Assembly (NCBI GenBank): GCA_031275285.1
Contig: JAISOY010000165.1
Location: 1 to 43,111 of the forward strand
From: Bacteroidales bacterium
Lineage (GTDB): Bacteria > Bacteroidota > Bacteroidia > Bacteroidales > UBA4181
DNA length: 43,111 nt
Direction: 5' to 3'
A model generated the notes under the pieces. That model was not told where the DNA came from and searched no databases. It saw nothing but the letters and a program-made list of their open reading frames with translations. The position numbers and the translations under genes were made by a program. Numbering within the stretch: the first letter of the stretch is position 1; each line of letters starts with the position of its first letter. Positions 8,478-18,821 of this stretch are shown here, piece by piece.

Positions 8478-9059
8478 ATGGAAAGTAATAAGATCATTGG
8501 AGGAAAAATAAAGAGTATCCGGGAGTCCAGAAACCTTTCATTGGATGAGGTAGCGGAACGTTCAGGGGTGAGAAAGGAACAGATTGAACGAATCGAGAAC
8601 AATGTTGAGATTCCCTCTCTGGCGCCACTTATCAAAATAGCCCGTGTTCTGGGGGTTCGTCTGGGAACATTTCTTGACGATCAGACAGAACTCGGTCCGG
8701 TGATCAGTCGTAAAAAAAATAATAAGGACAATAATACCATACGGTTTACAGATAATGTATCCGTTGTCCGTAAACATATGGAATATCACTCATTATCACA
8801 GGATAAGGCAGGCCGTCATATGGAACCTTTCCTGATAGATATTGAACCTGCCAAAGGAGTGGATTTTACACTTTCCACCCATGAAGGGGAAGAATTTATC
8901 TATGTACTGGAAGGAGTGATTGAAATCAATTACGGAAAAGATGTTTTCATTCTGGAAGAAGGAGACAGCATCTATTACGATTCAATTGTTGCCCATCACG
9001 TACATGCCGGGAATGAAGAGTCGGCAAAGATACTGGGTGTTGTATATACTCCATTTTAA
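8478..9059 (+). CDS. XRE-family regulator with C-terminal cupin domain
   Basis: The 193-residue protein joins an N-terminal helix-turn-helix of the XRE type (about residues 8-62; IRESRNLSLDEVAERSGVRKEQIERIE) to a C-terminal cupin_2 barrel (about 115-190). The cupin holds THEGEEFIYVLEGVIEINYG and an AHHVHAG segment with possible metal-ligand histidines. Proteins of this kind sense a small ligand in the cupin and control a neighbouring operon. The acyl-CoA synthetase gene starts only 10 bp downstream, so it is the obvious target and the regulator is probably autoregulated. A consensus promoter sits upstream. The ligand, perhaps a fatty acid or acyl-CoA, is an inference from this neighbour only. 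Confidence 0.9.
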   Translation: MESNKIIGGKIKSIRESRNLSLDEVAERSGVRKEQIERIENNVEIPSLAPLIKIARVLGVRLGTFLDDQTELGPVISRKKNNKDNNTIRFTDNVSVVRKHMEYHSLSQDKAGRHMEPFLIDIEPAKGVDFTLSTHEGEEFIYVLEGVIEINYGKDVFILEEGDSIYYDSIVAHHVHAGNEESAKILGVVYTPF

Positions 9060-9069
9060 ATTGTGAGAT

Positions 9070-10722
9070 ATGGAATTACAAGACAAGACGGTAGGACAGT
9101 GGCTGGAGTACTGGGCAGAAAAAAAACCAGATAAAGAATACCTCGTCTATTCCGACCGGGATTTACGGTTTACATGGAAAGAATTCAACGAACGGGTGGA
9201 TAATATGGCCAAAGGGCTGATGTCTATCGGTGTAAAACATGGAACCCATGTCGGTATTTGGGCGACCAATGTTCCCGATTGGCTGACTTTTTTATATGCC
9301 GGAGCTAAAATCGGCGCGGTTCTGGTTACAGTCAATACCAATTATAAGCAGAGTGAATTGGAATACTTAATGAAGGATTCGGATATTCATACACTTTGTA
9401 TTACTGAAGGGGTGTTTGACGGTAATTATATCGATATGGTATATACCATGATGCCGGAATTAAAAGAATCTCAGCGAGGGTATGCAAAGAGTGAACAGTT
9501 TCCTTACCTGAAAAATGTGGTATATATTGGTCAGGAAAAATTCAGGGGAATGTATAATACTCCGGAATTGTTGCTTCTTGGAAAAAATGTGGACGATCGT
9601 GAGTTACAGGAAGCGAAGGATAAAGTGAAGTACACGGATGTCGTGAATATGCAGTATACCTCGGGAACCACCGGATTTCCGAAGGGAGTAATGCTTACCC
9701 ATTATAATATTACCAACAACGGATTTTTTACCGGAGAAGGAATGGGTTATACTTCCGATGATAAGCTTTGTTGTTGTGTCCCATTGTTTCATTGTTTCGG
9801 TATAACTTTAGCCACTATGGCCATACTGACTCACGGAGGTACACAAGTGATGGTGGAAAAATTCGATCCGCTGGTGGTACTGGCTTCTGTTCATAAGGAA
9901 AGATGTACTGCATTGTACGGGGTTCCAACCATGTTTATTGCCGAATTGAATCACCCGATGTTCGATATGTTCGACCTGACCTCGCTCCGTACGGGTATTA
10001 TGGCAGGATCCTTGTGTCCTGAAGAAGTCATGCGTGCGGTGGTTGAGAAAATGCATATAACATATATCACGAGTGTATACGGCCTGACGGAAAGTTCTCC
10101 GGGTATGACCCATACCACACTGGCAGAAAGTTTTGAAGAACGCTGTACGACAGTGGGAAAAGAATATCCTTTTACTGAAGTTAAAGTACTGAATCCTGAT
10201 ACCGGCGAAGAATGTGCGATGGGTGAACCGGGTGAGATCTGCTGTCGTGGTTACCTGTTGATGGAAGGCTATTATAAAAACCCTGAAGCTACCGCTGAAG
10301 CCATTGATAAAGACGGATGGTTGCATAGTGGCGACCTGGGGATAAAAGATAACAATGGTAATTACCAGATTACCGGACGTATTAAGGATATGATTATCCG
10401 GGGTGGTGAAAATATCTATCCCCGTGAGATAGAGGATTTTCTTTATAAAATGCCGGGTGTTAAGGATGTACAGGTAGTAGGAGTTGCCTCTCCGAAATAT
10501 GGTGAAGAAGTCGGTGCTTTTATTATTAACCAGGATGGGGTAATGTTGACCGAAGAAGAAGTGAAGGATTATTGCCGGGGGCAAATAGCCCGTCACAAGA
10601 TACCTAAATACATCTTTTTTATCAACGGTTTTCCATTGACCGGTAGCGGAAAGATACAAAAATACAAGTTGCGGGAAATGGCCCTTGATCTGTTAAAAGA
10701 ACAAGGCGTAGAAATCGTATAG
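9070..10722 (+). CDS. AMP-forming acyl-CoA synthetase (FadD-like)
   Basis: This enzyme of the ANL superfamily activates a carboxylic acid as an acyl-adenylate and transfers it to CoA. The 550-residue sequence has the P-loop [11 protein letters not shown] at residues 196-206, the adenylate motif YGLTE at 337-341, the [21 protein letters not shown] hinge region in two parts around 420-440, and the catalytic lysine K528 in GSGKIQK. The overall pattern resembles medium- to long-chain fatty acid ligases (ACSF2/FadD group). No signal peptide or membrane segment is seen. It is the second gene of an operon with an XRE-cupin regulator 10 bp upstream and ends at a clear terminator. Chain-length preference cannot be judged. 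Confidence 0.93.
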   Translation: MELQDKTVGQWLEYWAEKKPDKEYLVYSDRDLRFTWKEFNERVDNMAKGLMSIGVKHGTHVGIWATNVPDWLTFLYAGAKIGAVLVTVNTNYKQSELEYLMKDSDIHTLCITEGVFDGNYIDMVYTMMPELKESQRGYAKSEQFPYLKNVVYIGQEKFRGMYNTPELLLLGKNVDDRELQEAKDKVKYTDVVNMQYTSGTTGFPKGVMLTHYNITNNGFFTGEGMGYTSDDKLCCCVPLFHCFGITLATMAILTHGGTQVMVEKFDPLVVLASVHKERCTALYGVPTMFIAELNHPMFDMFDLTSLRTGIMAGSLCPEEVMRAVVEKMHITYITSVYGLTESSPGMTHTTLAESFEERCTTVGKEYPFTEVKVLNPDTGEECAMGEPGEICCRGYLLMEGYYKNPEATAEAIDKDGWLHSGDLGIKDNNGNYQITGRIKDMIIRGGENIYPREIEDFLYKMPGVKDVQVVGVASPKYGEEVGAFIINQDGVMLTEEEVKDYCRGQIARHKIPKYIFFINGFPLTGSGKIQKYKLREMALDLLKEQGVEIV

Positions 10723-10740
10723 TATTCTTTTTGATATATA

Positions 10741-10775
10741 AAAGCCGTGTACAAAAAAAACGTATGCGGCTTTTT
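10741..10775 (+). terminator. Rho-independent terminator after the acyl-CoA synthetase gene
   Basis: AAAGCCGTGTAC (10741-10752) pairs with GTATGCGGCTTT (10762-10773) over 12 bp with two G-T wobbles, around a 9-nt A-rich loop, followed by a T run to 10775. Confidence 0.85.
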
Positions 10776-11186
10776 GCTTTAGAAGTGTACAAGTAAATTC
10801 GGATTTGATGAAACCCATTATGCCGGATATATAAGTTTTATCCATGACTATTTTTCCGGAAAATCCAGAAGAAATGTGTTGATGTTATTATAGGACATCT
10901 TCTTCAATATAAATTACTTACCAATACTTCCATTTGGATAAAAATCTGTTTTGTAAAATGTAGATGTCATTTGATATGAACAAATAATTGATTACTGCGT
11001 TATAAGAAAAAGAAATTTTGAATATATTTGTGTCCATCAATTCTATGAATTGAAGAAATGCAGAATATGTAGCCGATAAATAAACTTCGTTGTAGCTTGA
11101 TAGATCAGAGCGTTGCGATTTTAACCTGGAGAGATTATTGATCTAAGTTTTTCCATCAAAAATAGGTATACAAACACTTGACAACC
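10776..11186 (+). other. Non-coding gap before the Kdo-kinase-like gene
   Basis: This is AT-rich DNA without a credible reading frame. One -7-like box, TATATTTG (11023-11030), lies 156 bp before the ATG at 11187, but no TTTG is found at the expected distance upstream. Nothing else was recognised. Confidence 0.4.
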
Positions 11187-11948
11187 ATGAAGTTATTTGT
11201 AAGTTCAGGATATGCGCATTTGGAGGAATTTATCAATAAAATTCCTTTATCCGACTATCATCGCGATAAAGTAATCTGTAAAACACGCAATACTGTAGAA
11301 AAGGTAACTGCTCCGGACGGAACCCAGTTGGTTGTCAAACGTTATAAGAGGCCGACTATTGCTAATCAGTTCGTATACACATTCCTGAGGTGGAGTAAAC
11401 CCAAACGTTCATACAAGTTTGCTTGCCGTTTGGCAGAACAAGGGATTGAAACAGCCGAACCTATAGCCTATATCGAGATATTTAAATACGGAATATTCCA
11501 TACAGGTTACTATATCACTCGTTTTGTAACAGACCAATTAATGTCCGATATAGATAATTTTAGTCTAAGTGAGCGCGAAGTCATATTACATGAATTTGCG
11601 CAATATACTGCATATATACACAGTAAGGGTATTAAACACGGTGATTATAATATGGGTAATGTCTTCTTTCGGCGGGAAGGTGACCACTACCATTTCTCCC
11701 TGATTGATATTAACCGGATGCAATTCCGTCGCCGGTTATCGAGAAGAACTTGTGGTAAAGAGATCAAATCCCTGTCTACCCGCCGGGATATTGTTACGGT
11801 AGCCGAACGGTATGCACTAATCCGTAACTGGAATGTTGATCTCTTCTGCGGCACGATCTTTATGGATCGGGCAATTAATCTTACCCGCCGCTTCAAGAAA
11901 ATACTTCACTTCGTGATCCGTCCTTTTGTCCGTCCGCAAACTCGTTGA
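11187..11948 (+). CDS. Lipopolysaccharide core kinase-like protein (Kdo kinase/WaaP family)
   Basis: The protein has the small eukaryotic-like kinase fold used by Kdo and heptose kinases of the lipopolysaccharide core. Counting from ATG 11187 (253 residues), K51 lies in QLVVKRYK, the catalytic loop is KHGDYNMGNVFF (D153, N158), and the metal-binding Asp is D174 in LIDINR. A TTG three codons upstream (11178) is an alternative start, but MKLFVSSGYA at the ATG fits the usual N terminus of this family. It is cytosolic and likely acts at the inner membrane face on lipid A-core precursors. It stands alone on the plus strand and converges with the PCMD gene; the nearby glycosyltransferase is consistent with an envelope role. 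Confidence 0.85.
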   Translation: MKLFVSSGYAHLEEFINKIPLSDYHRDKVICKTRNTVEKVTAPDGTQLVVKRYKRPTIANQFVYTFLRWSKPKRSYKFACRLAEQGIETAEPIAYIEIFKYGIFHTGYYITRFVTDQLMSDIDNFSLSEREVILHEFAQYTAYIHSKGIKHGDYNMGNVFFRREGDHYHFSLIDINRMQFRRRLSRRTCGKEIKSLSTRRDIVTVAERYALIRNWNVDLFCGTIFMDRAINLTRRFKKILHFVIRPFVRPQTR

Positions 11949-12155
11949 AGAAAATAAACGTAACAAAAATAATAACCGAAGTCCCTATTTTCCATGATGG
12001 GTTCATCTTTGTCCCGGGAATTTATGAAAGAAAAGATTCATTAAGATTTAATTGAATGAAACTATCTATAAACCTGGTATGACTTAAGTATGAGTCATAT
12101 CACTATTCATTTTACCGTGCGGTATTAAATATGATCTGGTCTGATTGGTGCTTTT

Positions 12156-13202
12156 TCAATAAATAAATTCAAAATCTTTCACTATAAGTTTTGCGTTTTT
12201 CTTTCCTTTGAAATGATCACCTCTCCGGCTTGATGCAAACACTACGTTCACATGTGTTATCTGTTCGGTTGCTTCCCCCTGTGTTGCGCCCGGAGGAAAC
12301 GGATCCGAATTGGAATGCTGCCTTCCGTAAATGAATTCTGTTTCGAGTGTGCGCAGTCCGTTGGCATCAGGTTCGGAGATTCTTATCACTCCTTCTTTTG
12401 TTTCATCGTTGTCTGTTATTGCGCTGTACCATGCTACCCCTACAAAGCGACGTTCGCCATCGATCCTGTTTTCGAGTGTGGACATGATGGTGCATGAATC
12501 GCCTAACCCCTCGTATTTAAATTTGATCCGGAAAGCAGTAGGGCGGGCTTCGAACGGAACACCCCAGTCGATAAGCGCCTTACCGTCTTTGCTCGTAAAC
12601 CCCATTAACTGCCCCAGGCTCATATTACGTACAATTCGTCCGGTAAAAAGATTTCCACTGGCAATAATCCCCATTACCCTGCGGGTGGTAAGTTCCGCAG
12701 CATAGGAATCGTCATTCAGTTTCAATTTTTTTGTAGGCCAGTTCTTGCTTCCTGAAGCCGAAAAAGCTGGATTTCCGTTATCCCAGATAGTTTGGTCTTC
12801 ATGACCGACCATTTCTTCGCATTCTACTTTCCCCAAAGTAATGAAACCTGAAATCGTTTCCTGGTGCCAAGTGCCGAAATCACTTCCAGGTAGCTGGTAA
12901 CCGCCTTTCACCAGCCATTCGTCCGCTCCGACATTGAATTTCACCCATGTTCTCAGATCTACTGTTTCAGGTAAGGTCGATGGTACGTTGTTTTCGGTTT
13001 CAATCCGGACTAATTTCGCTTCTTTCAGTGGATATCTATCCTGCAAATATTCGTAAGGGAAAGAAACAAATATTTTCTTTGTTATAATGTCGATAGCTGT
13101 CTGTCCTTCCTGTCCCTGAAATTCTATACTATGAACTTCTTCTGCAAAAGCCGGAAAGGAGGAAAGAACACCCAATATGAAAAATAAACTTTTCTGTTTC
13201 AT
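12156..13202 (-). CDS. PCMD-domain exported protein
   Basis: The 348-residue protein has a signal peptide (MKQKSLFFILGVLSSFPAFA) and a short N-terminal beta-rich segment (about 25-90). A C-terminal domain (about 95-345) matches the PCMD (putative carbohydrate metabolism domain, PF13201) pattern: WDNGNPAF, the aromatic/Lys block KNWPTKKLKLNDDSYAAELTT, GNLFTGRIVRN, and WGVPFEARPTAFRIKFKY. PCMD proteins are common in gut Bacteroidota and are presumed to bind or process glycans outside the cell, without proven activity. No lipobox cysteine is present, so it is probably periplasmic or surface-located. Its ATG overlaps the stop codon of the upstream glycosyltransferase (ATGA), an unusual partner for this domain and a sign of translational coupling. 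Confidence 0.8.
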   Translation of the reverse strand: MKQKSLFFILGVLSSFPAFAEEVHSIEFQGQEGQTAIDIITKKIFVSFPYEYLQDRYPLKEAKLVRIETENNVPSTLPETVDLRTWVKFNVGADEWLVKGGYQLPGSDFGTWHQETISGFITLGKVECEEMVGHEDQTIWDNGNPAFSASGSKNWPTKKLKLNDDSYAAELTTRRVMGIIASGNLFTGRIVRNMSLGQLMGFTSKDGKALIDWGVPFEARPTAFRIKFKYEGLGDSCTIMSTLENRIDGERRFVGVAWYSAITDNDETKEGVIRISEPDANGLRTLETEFIYGRQHSNSDPFPPGATQGEATEQITHVNVVFASSRRGDHFKGKKNAKLIVKDFEFIY

Positions 13203-14311
13203 ATACGTCCGGGTTTTAAACTTTTATACACATTTTCCATCTTCCGCACAGATTTCTCTACCCTGTATTCATTCCCCAACTGTGCATATTTTTTTCCGAA
13301 AGTCACTTTTTCTTCCGGATTTTCAATCCAATAATCAATTTTTTTCGCCAGATCATCAGCATCGCCCTGTTTGAACAATGAACGGTTATCCAGGGCAAAG
13401 TAAACCGTTGCACTTTTCTTTGAATTCGCAATGATCGGTACCAAGCCACAGCTGAAAGCTTCCATACAGGCAATCGCTTCTATCTCGGCATCCGAAGCAT
13501 GTACATAAAGGTCGATGGTACGGATCAGTTCTATTAATTGTTCGGTTGTATAAAATTTGAATGAGGGTTTATGAGGTAAATCTTTGCCCATTTTTTCATA
13601 CTCTTTCAATAAAGGGCCTTGTCCGGCAAAGTATAATTCTATTTTATCGGCATACTTCGATCTTTTGGCTGCTTCAATGATCAAATCCTGCCGTTTTTCC
13701 GGCGAAAGTCTTCCAATCATCAGTATGCGGATATGATCATGTGCAATAGGTTCGCGGGGGAAAAAAATTTCATCCACACCATTACTGATCACATGTAAAC
13801 GGGCTTTGTATTTGTTTGTTTTTAATTCATCAGCAATAAATTGTGTTGGACAATGAATGTCTGCAAACCGTTTGTAGAAATAATGATATAAGAATTTATA
13901 GAAAAATTTAGCGGCAAAAGCGCTTTTTCCCAAACCTATATTATAAGTAATATTTTCGGCCTGAATATGAAAAGCTGCCAGGCAAGGAATGCCCATTTTT
14001 CGTGCTATTTTTTCTGTTGCCCGGGCGAGAGGAAAGGGTAAATAAAAGTGGACCACATCCACTCCCGTCAAACATTCCCTGATGATTTTCTTATCTGCTT
14101 TCGAAAAAATAATTCCTTGTTTCCGGGCTAATTCCGTGGCTACGGGGATATACGTCAATGGCAGGATATATTTGTCCTGACCGGGTTCACCACTTGTCAA
14201 AATCCTGACAGTGTGTCCTAATTTCCGCAAATTTTCTACGAAACGACGTGCCGAAGCAGTTGTTCCATTTGTGAGGTCGTCAAACTGATCGACGACAAAG
14301 GCTATCACCAT
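13199..14311 (-). CDS. GT4-family glycosyltransferase
   Basis: This GT-B fold enzyme of 370 residues transfers a sugar from a nucleotide-sugar donor. The N-terminal acceptor domain opens with MVIAFVVDQFDDLTNGTTASA. The C-terminal donor domain shows SNGVD (176-180), GRLSPEKRQD (200-209) and the E-x7-E motif (E276 to E284 in EIEAIACME) typical of retaining GT4 enzymes. No signal peptide is present and the surface is Lys/Arg-rich, so it is likely peripheral at the inner membrane and acts on a lipid or lipopolysaccharide acceptor. The closest described relatives in layout are glycosyltransferases that make glycosyl-diacylglycerols, but the acceptor is not known. It is the first gene of a two-gene unit with the PCMD gene. 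Confidence 0.85.
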   Translation of the reverse strand: MVIAFVVDQFDDLTNGTTASARRFVENLRKLGHTVRILTSGEPGQDKYILPLTYIPVATELARKQGIIFSKADKKIIRECLTGVDVVHFYLPFPLARATEKIARKMGIPCLAAFHIQAENITYNIGLGKSAFAAKFFYKFLYHYFYKRFADIHCPTQFIADELKTNKYKARLHVISNGVDEIFFPREPIAHDHIRILMIGRLSPEKRQDLIIEAAKRSKYADKIELYFAGQGPLLKEYEKMGKDLPHKPSFKFYTTEQLIELIRTIDLYVHASDAEIEAIACMEAFSCGLVPIIANSKKSATVYFALDNRSLFKQGDADDLAKKIDYWIENPEEKVTFGKKYAQLGNEYRVEKSVRKMENVYKSLKPGRI

Positions 14312-14819
14312 ACTATCGATAATTTAAGATATTATTATTTCCTATGTTAACTTAAGTACCTGTTTCTATTATGAAAATTTCTGTTTCGATGTAGGTTACT
14401 TACTACGCCGAAAGTTAATATAAATAATTAGAATTTTCTAATCATTCATAGGTATAAATAAATGTTGATTGATATTTTTAGTCTGTGAATTTGATGATAT
14501 CTATATCCTGTTGATGTAATTTGCTGATAATAAATCAGACAAAAGAATGTTCACATGGCAACCAGGTAACCGGAAAATTATATTGTTACCGGATATTTAC
14601 TTGTAACCACAAAGTACGCAGGATTAGATTCAACGCACTTTTACCATTAATATGGTAGTTATTTATCTGTTCTGCTCTGAAAACATATTACCCGACAACC
14701 AGCTATCTATATAATAAAATGATCGGATGATCTCCAATGTCAAATTGTGGGATGCGGCAAATATATAATAATGCCATACATATCTTCTGGAATAATAAAT
14801 CTATATTTTGATAGATTCT
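14312..14819. other. 508-bp gap with no recognised gene
   Basis: This AT-rich stretch lies between the ABC-F gene end and the glycosyltransferase start. It contains a short palindrome (TTAGAATTTTCTAA, near 14430) and a GGTAAC/GTTACC pair (near 14565-14590). No CAAAnnTA box, which would mark a minus-strand promoter, was found close to the glycosyltransferase ATG. No coding sequence, RNA or repeat was recognised. Confidence 0.4.
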
Positions 14820-16439
<1,620 letters not shown>

Positions 16440-16463
16440 TTACTGAATCTAAAAATAAGGCGG

Positions 16464-16494
16464 CAAAAGTACTGCCATTTATGGAAAAAGCAAA
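16464..16494 (-). promoter_or_regulatory. Bacteroidota-type promoter of the ABC-F gene
   Basis: On the minus strand TTTG (16491-16494) and TACTTTTG (16464-16471) are separated by exactly 19 nt, a full match to TTTG-N19-TAnnTTTG. The ABC-F ATG (16439) is 24 bp beyond the -7 box, giving a short leader. Confidence 0.75.
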
Positions 16495-16686
16495 AGTAAT
16501 ATATGTAGGAAACTGATTTTTGGCTCAATCCGGTCTGTTCATATAAGTGTTTTTCAAAGGAATATATCGGATTCCAATGTCTCAGGTCAAGCTTAAGTTA
16601 TTCTTATATGCAGATTTTATTTCCGGAAATATACCTGAAAAATCATCGGGCAATTAACACGGAAGAATGTTTCACTAAAGTAAATT

Positions 16687-17454
16687 TCATCCCGTGATCC
16701 ACTGTTTGAACTCTTTCATATTCGAACGGCTGACGAAGAGGCGTTCAGGAGTGGATATTATCAGATTCAATGCCAGACGTCCGGCAAACCAGACCGATGC
16801 ATCTTTTATAGACCTGCGTGAAACAATATACTGCCTGTTGATGCGGAAAAAGATCCGGGGATCTAAATGACGTAAGGTATCTTCCAGCGTCTGGTCAAGC
16901 ACATGGCTGGAACCGCCGAATGTAACGGTTTTGACAATCTTATTTTCCGTATAGATATAAGCTATCTCTTCTACCGACACAGGTATTAGCTTATCTTTAT
17001 GAGCTACCAGGAGGGATGATTTATAAACGGAACCTTTACGCAACGTTTCAATCAACGATTTAATCAGCTCGGAATTCTCCGCAGACATATCGCTTTCACG
17101 AGATAGCGTCTTTACTTTATTAAGCGCTCTCCTGAGATCATCTTCCCTGATGGGCTTAAGCAGGTAATCCACACTGTTCACACCGAAAGCTTTCAAGGCA
17201 TATTCGTCATAGGCAGTAGTGAAAATAATGGGACAATTGATGTTTATTTCTTTAAATATTTCGAATGAAGAACCATCTGCCAGGTGGATATCAAGGAAAA
17301 CAATGTCGGGCATCGGGTGCGCCCTGAACCATTCCACGCTTCCGTCGATAGTCTGCAGTTCTGCAATGACTTCTATATTCGGGTCAGTGGTACTGATCAG
17401 TCTTCTGAGGTTGTCAGCCGCTCTTTTTTCGTCTTCAATGATAATTGCGTTCAT
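16687..17454 (-). CDS. LytTR-type response regulator
   Basis: The 255-residue protein has an N-terminal receiver domain (about 1-120) with the acidic pocket ED (7-8), phospho-acceptor D55 (IVFLDIH), T80 and K100 (YLLKP). The C-terminal LytTR DNA-binding domain (about 150-250) is recognisable by VSVEEIAYIYTENKIV and RINRQYIVSRRSI. Its ATG overlaps the stop codon of the sensor kinase gene by 4 bp (ATGA), so the pair is translationally coupled. It lies downstream of a MacAB/TolC-type export operon on the same strand, which is the most likely target, though no LytTR binding site pair was identified. LytTR regulators usually bind paired imperfect direct repeats. Confidence 0.93.
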   Translation of the reverse strand: MNAIIIEDEKRAADNLRRLISTTDPNIEVIAELQTIDGSVEWFRAHPMPDIVFLDIHLADGSSFEIFKEININCPIIFTTAYDEYALKAFGVNSVDYLLKPIREDDLRRALNKVKTLSRESDMSAENSELIKSLIETLRKGSVYKSSLLVAHKDKLIPVSVEEIAYIYTENKIVKTVTFGGSSHVLDQTLEDTLRHLDPRIFFRINRQYIVSRRSIKDASVWFAGRLALNLIISTPERLFVSRSNMKEFKQWITG

Positions 17455-18524
17455 GGTTTTTTATTTTCGGCTTGTTTTAAAGGTAGTATTACCGTAAAAG
17501 TATCATTTGCATTGGTTATTGTTATCTCTTTCCTGGTTTTCAGCCTGAAACGTTCTGCAAGGTTTGAAAGTCCGATACCACCACTAAATTCAGGTACTTT
17601 TTTGTGTTGTATGCAATTAGAAATGGTGATGGTATCGTTAGGGGCGGTAGCAATACGAATGGTTAACGGTTTATTGGCAGTGATTACATTATGTTTGATT
17701 GCATTTTCAACAAGCGTCTGTATGCTAAGCGGAACAATTTCGTAGCTGAGATAATGCTCATCGATATCGAAATCGAAGATAAGGCTGTCTTCATAACGCA
17801 GTTGCATAAGCGTATTATAGCTGCGTGTAAAATTCAGTTCATCTTCCAGCGTTGTCAGCTCTTTATTAGGTATAACATACCTGAAGACGGAAGAGAGTTG
17901 ATGCAGGTAATCCCTTGCCCTTTCAGGATTTTCCTGGATCAGCGAATCAAGCGTATTGAACGTATTGAACAGAAAATGCGGGTCAAGTTGATTTTTGAGC
18001 GCTTCGAACCGCGAACGGGCATTTTCCGCCTTCATGGTTTCATATTCAAGTGCCATTTGCTGTTTCTTCTTCGAAAGGTATACAATTTGTGCAGAAAAAA
18101 TGACAATTACCGCCAATATCACATCTTTCACCAGCGTGCCAAACTGTGCTTGTGCTTTCCATTCATCAATATCGATCTCTATCATGGAAAGCTGAATCTG
18201 GAAAAAGACAAGATTAAAGATCAGCGCTACTGCCAATGTTGCTGCGATGGCTACAAATACCTTTTTACTTTCTTTTATCCGGCTTTCCATGATCTTAAAA
18301 TTGAGCGCGAAAAGCATAAAAAGATACAGATAGGTGGTGATAAAGCCCAAAACAGGCATCCAGGGTCCGAGTTCCATATCCGGACGATGATGGGGTATTT
18401 CTTCGGTCGGGATGAAAGCCGATCTTCCGAAAAATATGAACACCCAGATCATCACAAATAACATCAGGTAAATACCGCCTGCATATGTTGCTGCCGCTTT
18501 GTATGATAATTTTTTATTTTTCAT
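17451..18524 (-). CDS. LytS-type sensor histidine kinase
   Basis: Counted from ATG 18524 (357 residues), the protein has four membrane segments (about 15-33, 55-75, 90-110, 133-150). These are followed by a His_kinase domain with phospho-acceptor H183 in NQLDPHFLFNTFN and an ATPase domain with the N box VENAIKHN (272-279) and G box GGIGLSNL (315-322). A TTG seven codons upstream (18545) extends the frame but is a weaker start. The short loops leave no large periplasmic sensor domain, so the signal is probably sensed in or near the membrane. It is coupled to the LytTR regulator downstream. The upstream neighbour is the exporter permease, about 300 bp away, with a promoter-like sequence in between. 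Confidence 0.92.
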   Translation of the reverse strand: MKNKKLSYKAAATYAGGIYLMLFVMIWVFIFFGRSAFIPTEEIPHHRPDMELGPWMPVLGFITTYLYLFMLFALNFKIMESRIKESKKVFVAIAATLAVALIFNLVFFQIQLSMIEIDIDEWKAQAQFGTLVKDVILAVIVIFSAQIVYLSKKKQQMALEYETMKAENARSRFEALKNQLDPHFLFNTFNTLDSLIQENPERARDYLHQLSSVFRYVIPNKELTTLEDELNFTRSYNTLMQLRYEDSLIFDFDIDEHYLSYEIVPLSIQTLVENAIKHNVITANKPLTIRIATAPNDTITISNCIQHKKVPEFSGGIGLSNLAERFRLKTRKEITITNANDTFTVILPLKQAENKKP

Positions 18525-18778
18525 GTGGATAAATTTGATTTTCAATGGTCACATGGAATATCCATATTTTATTCATCACGTTAGGTGAACAGTGATGTTC
18601 ATGGATAATTCATTTGTACGAAATTTATTCGGCAGGCTCACGGGAACGCTGCATTAAATTGATTTTAAAGATCAGAATCCTATTTTAAAGACTATACCGG
18701 ACTTATAAACCAAATTCTTCATGACGGGAATGTCGCTTTTGATCACGGATATTACATTTTACATATTTTGAACTTCCA

Positions 18779-18810
18779 CAAAAGTAATTGAAACATGCAG
18801 CTTTGACAAC
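18779..18810 (-). promoter_or_regulatory. Candidate promoter for the LytS/LytTR pair
   Basis: On the minus strand GTTG (18807-18810), one base from TTTG, is followed after 20 nt by TACTTTTG (18779-18786). It lies just after the permease stop codon and about 250 bp before the kinase ATG. It would give the two-component genes their own transcript with a long leader. Nothing else was recognised in the 18525-18821 gap. Confidence 0.4.
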
Positions 18811-18821
18811 AGTTGATCCGT

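Noticed and set aside
9808..10659. A long open frame on the minus strand (283 codons) opposite the acyl-CoA synthetase gene
   Set aside because: It lies wholly inside a gene with clear catalytic motifs, has no recognisable domain and shows a low-complexity composition rich in Phe, His and Thr typical of antisense translation.
11041..11150. A possible fourth copy of the leader repeat (GATCA...TTGCGATTTTAA) before the Kdo-kinase-like gene
   Set aside because: Only short blocks match, with several insertions needed; the similarity is too weak to separate from chance in AT-rich DNA.
17691..18461. A 256-codon plus-strand frame opposite the sensor kinase gene
   Set aside because: The kinase has all family motifs on the other strand. 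This frame is rich in Cys, Phe, Arg and Lys with no domain pattern.
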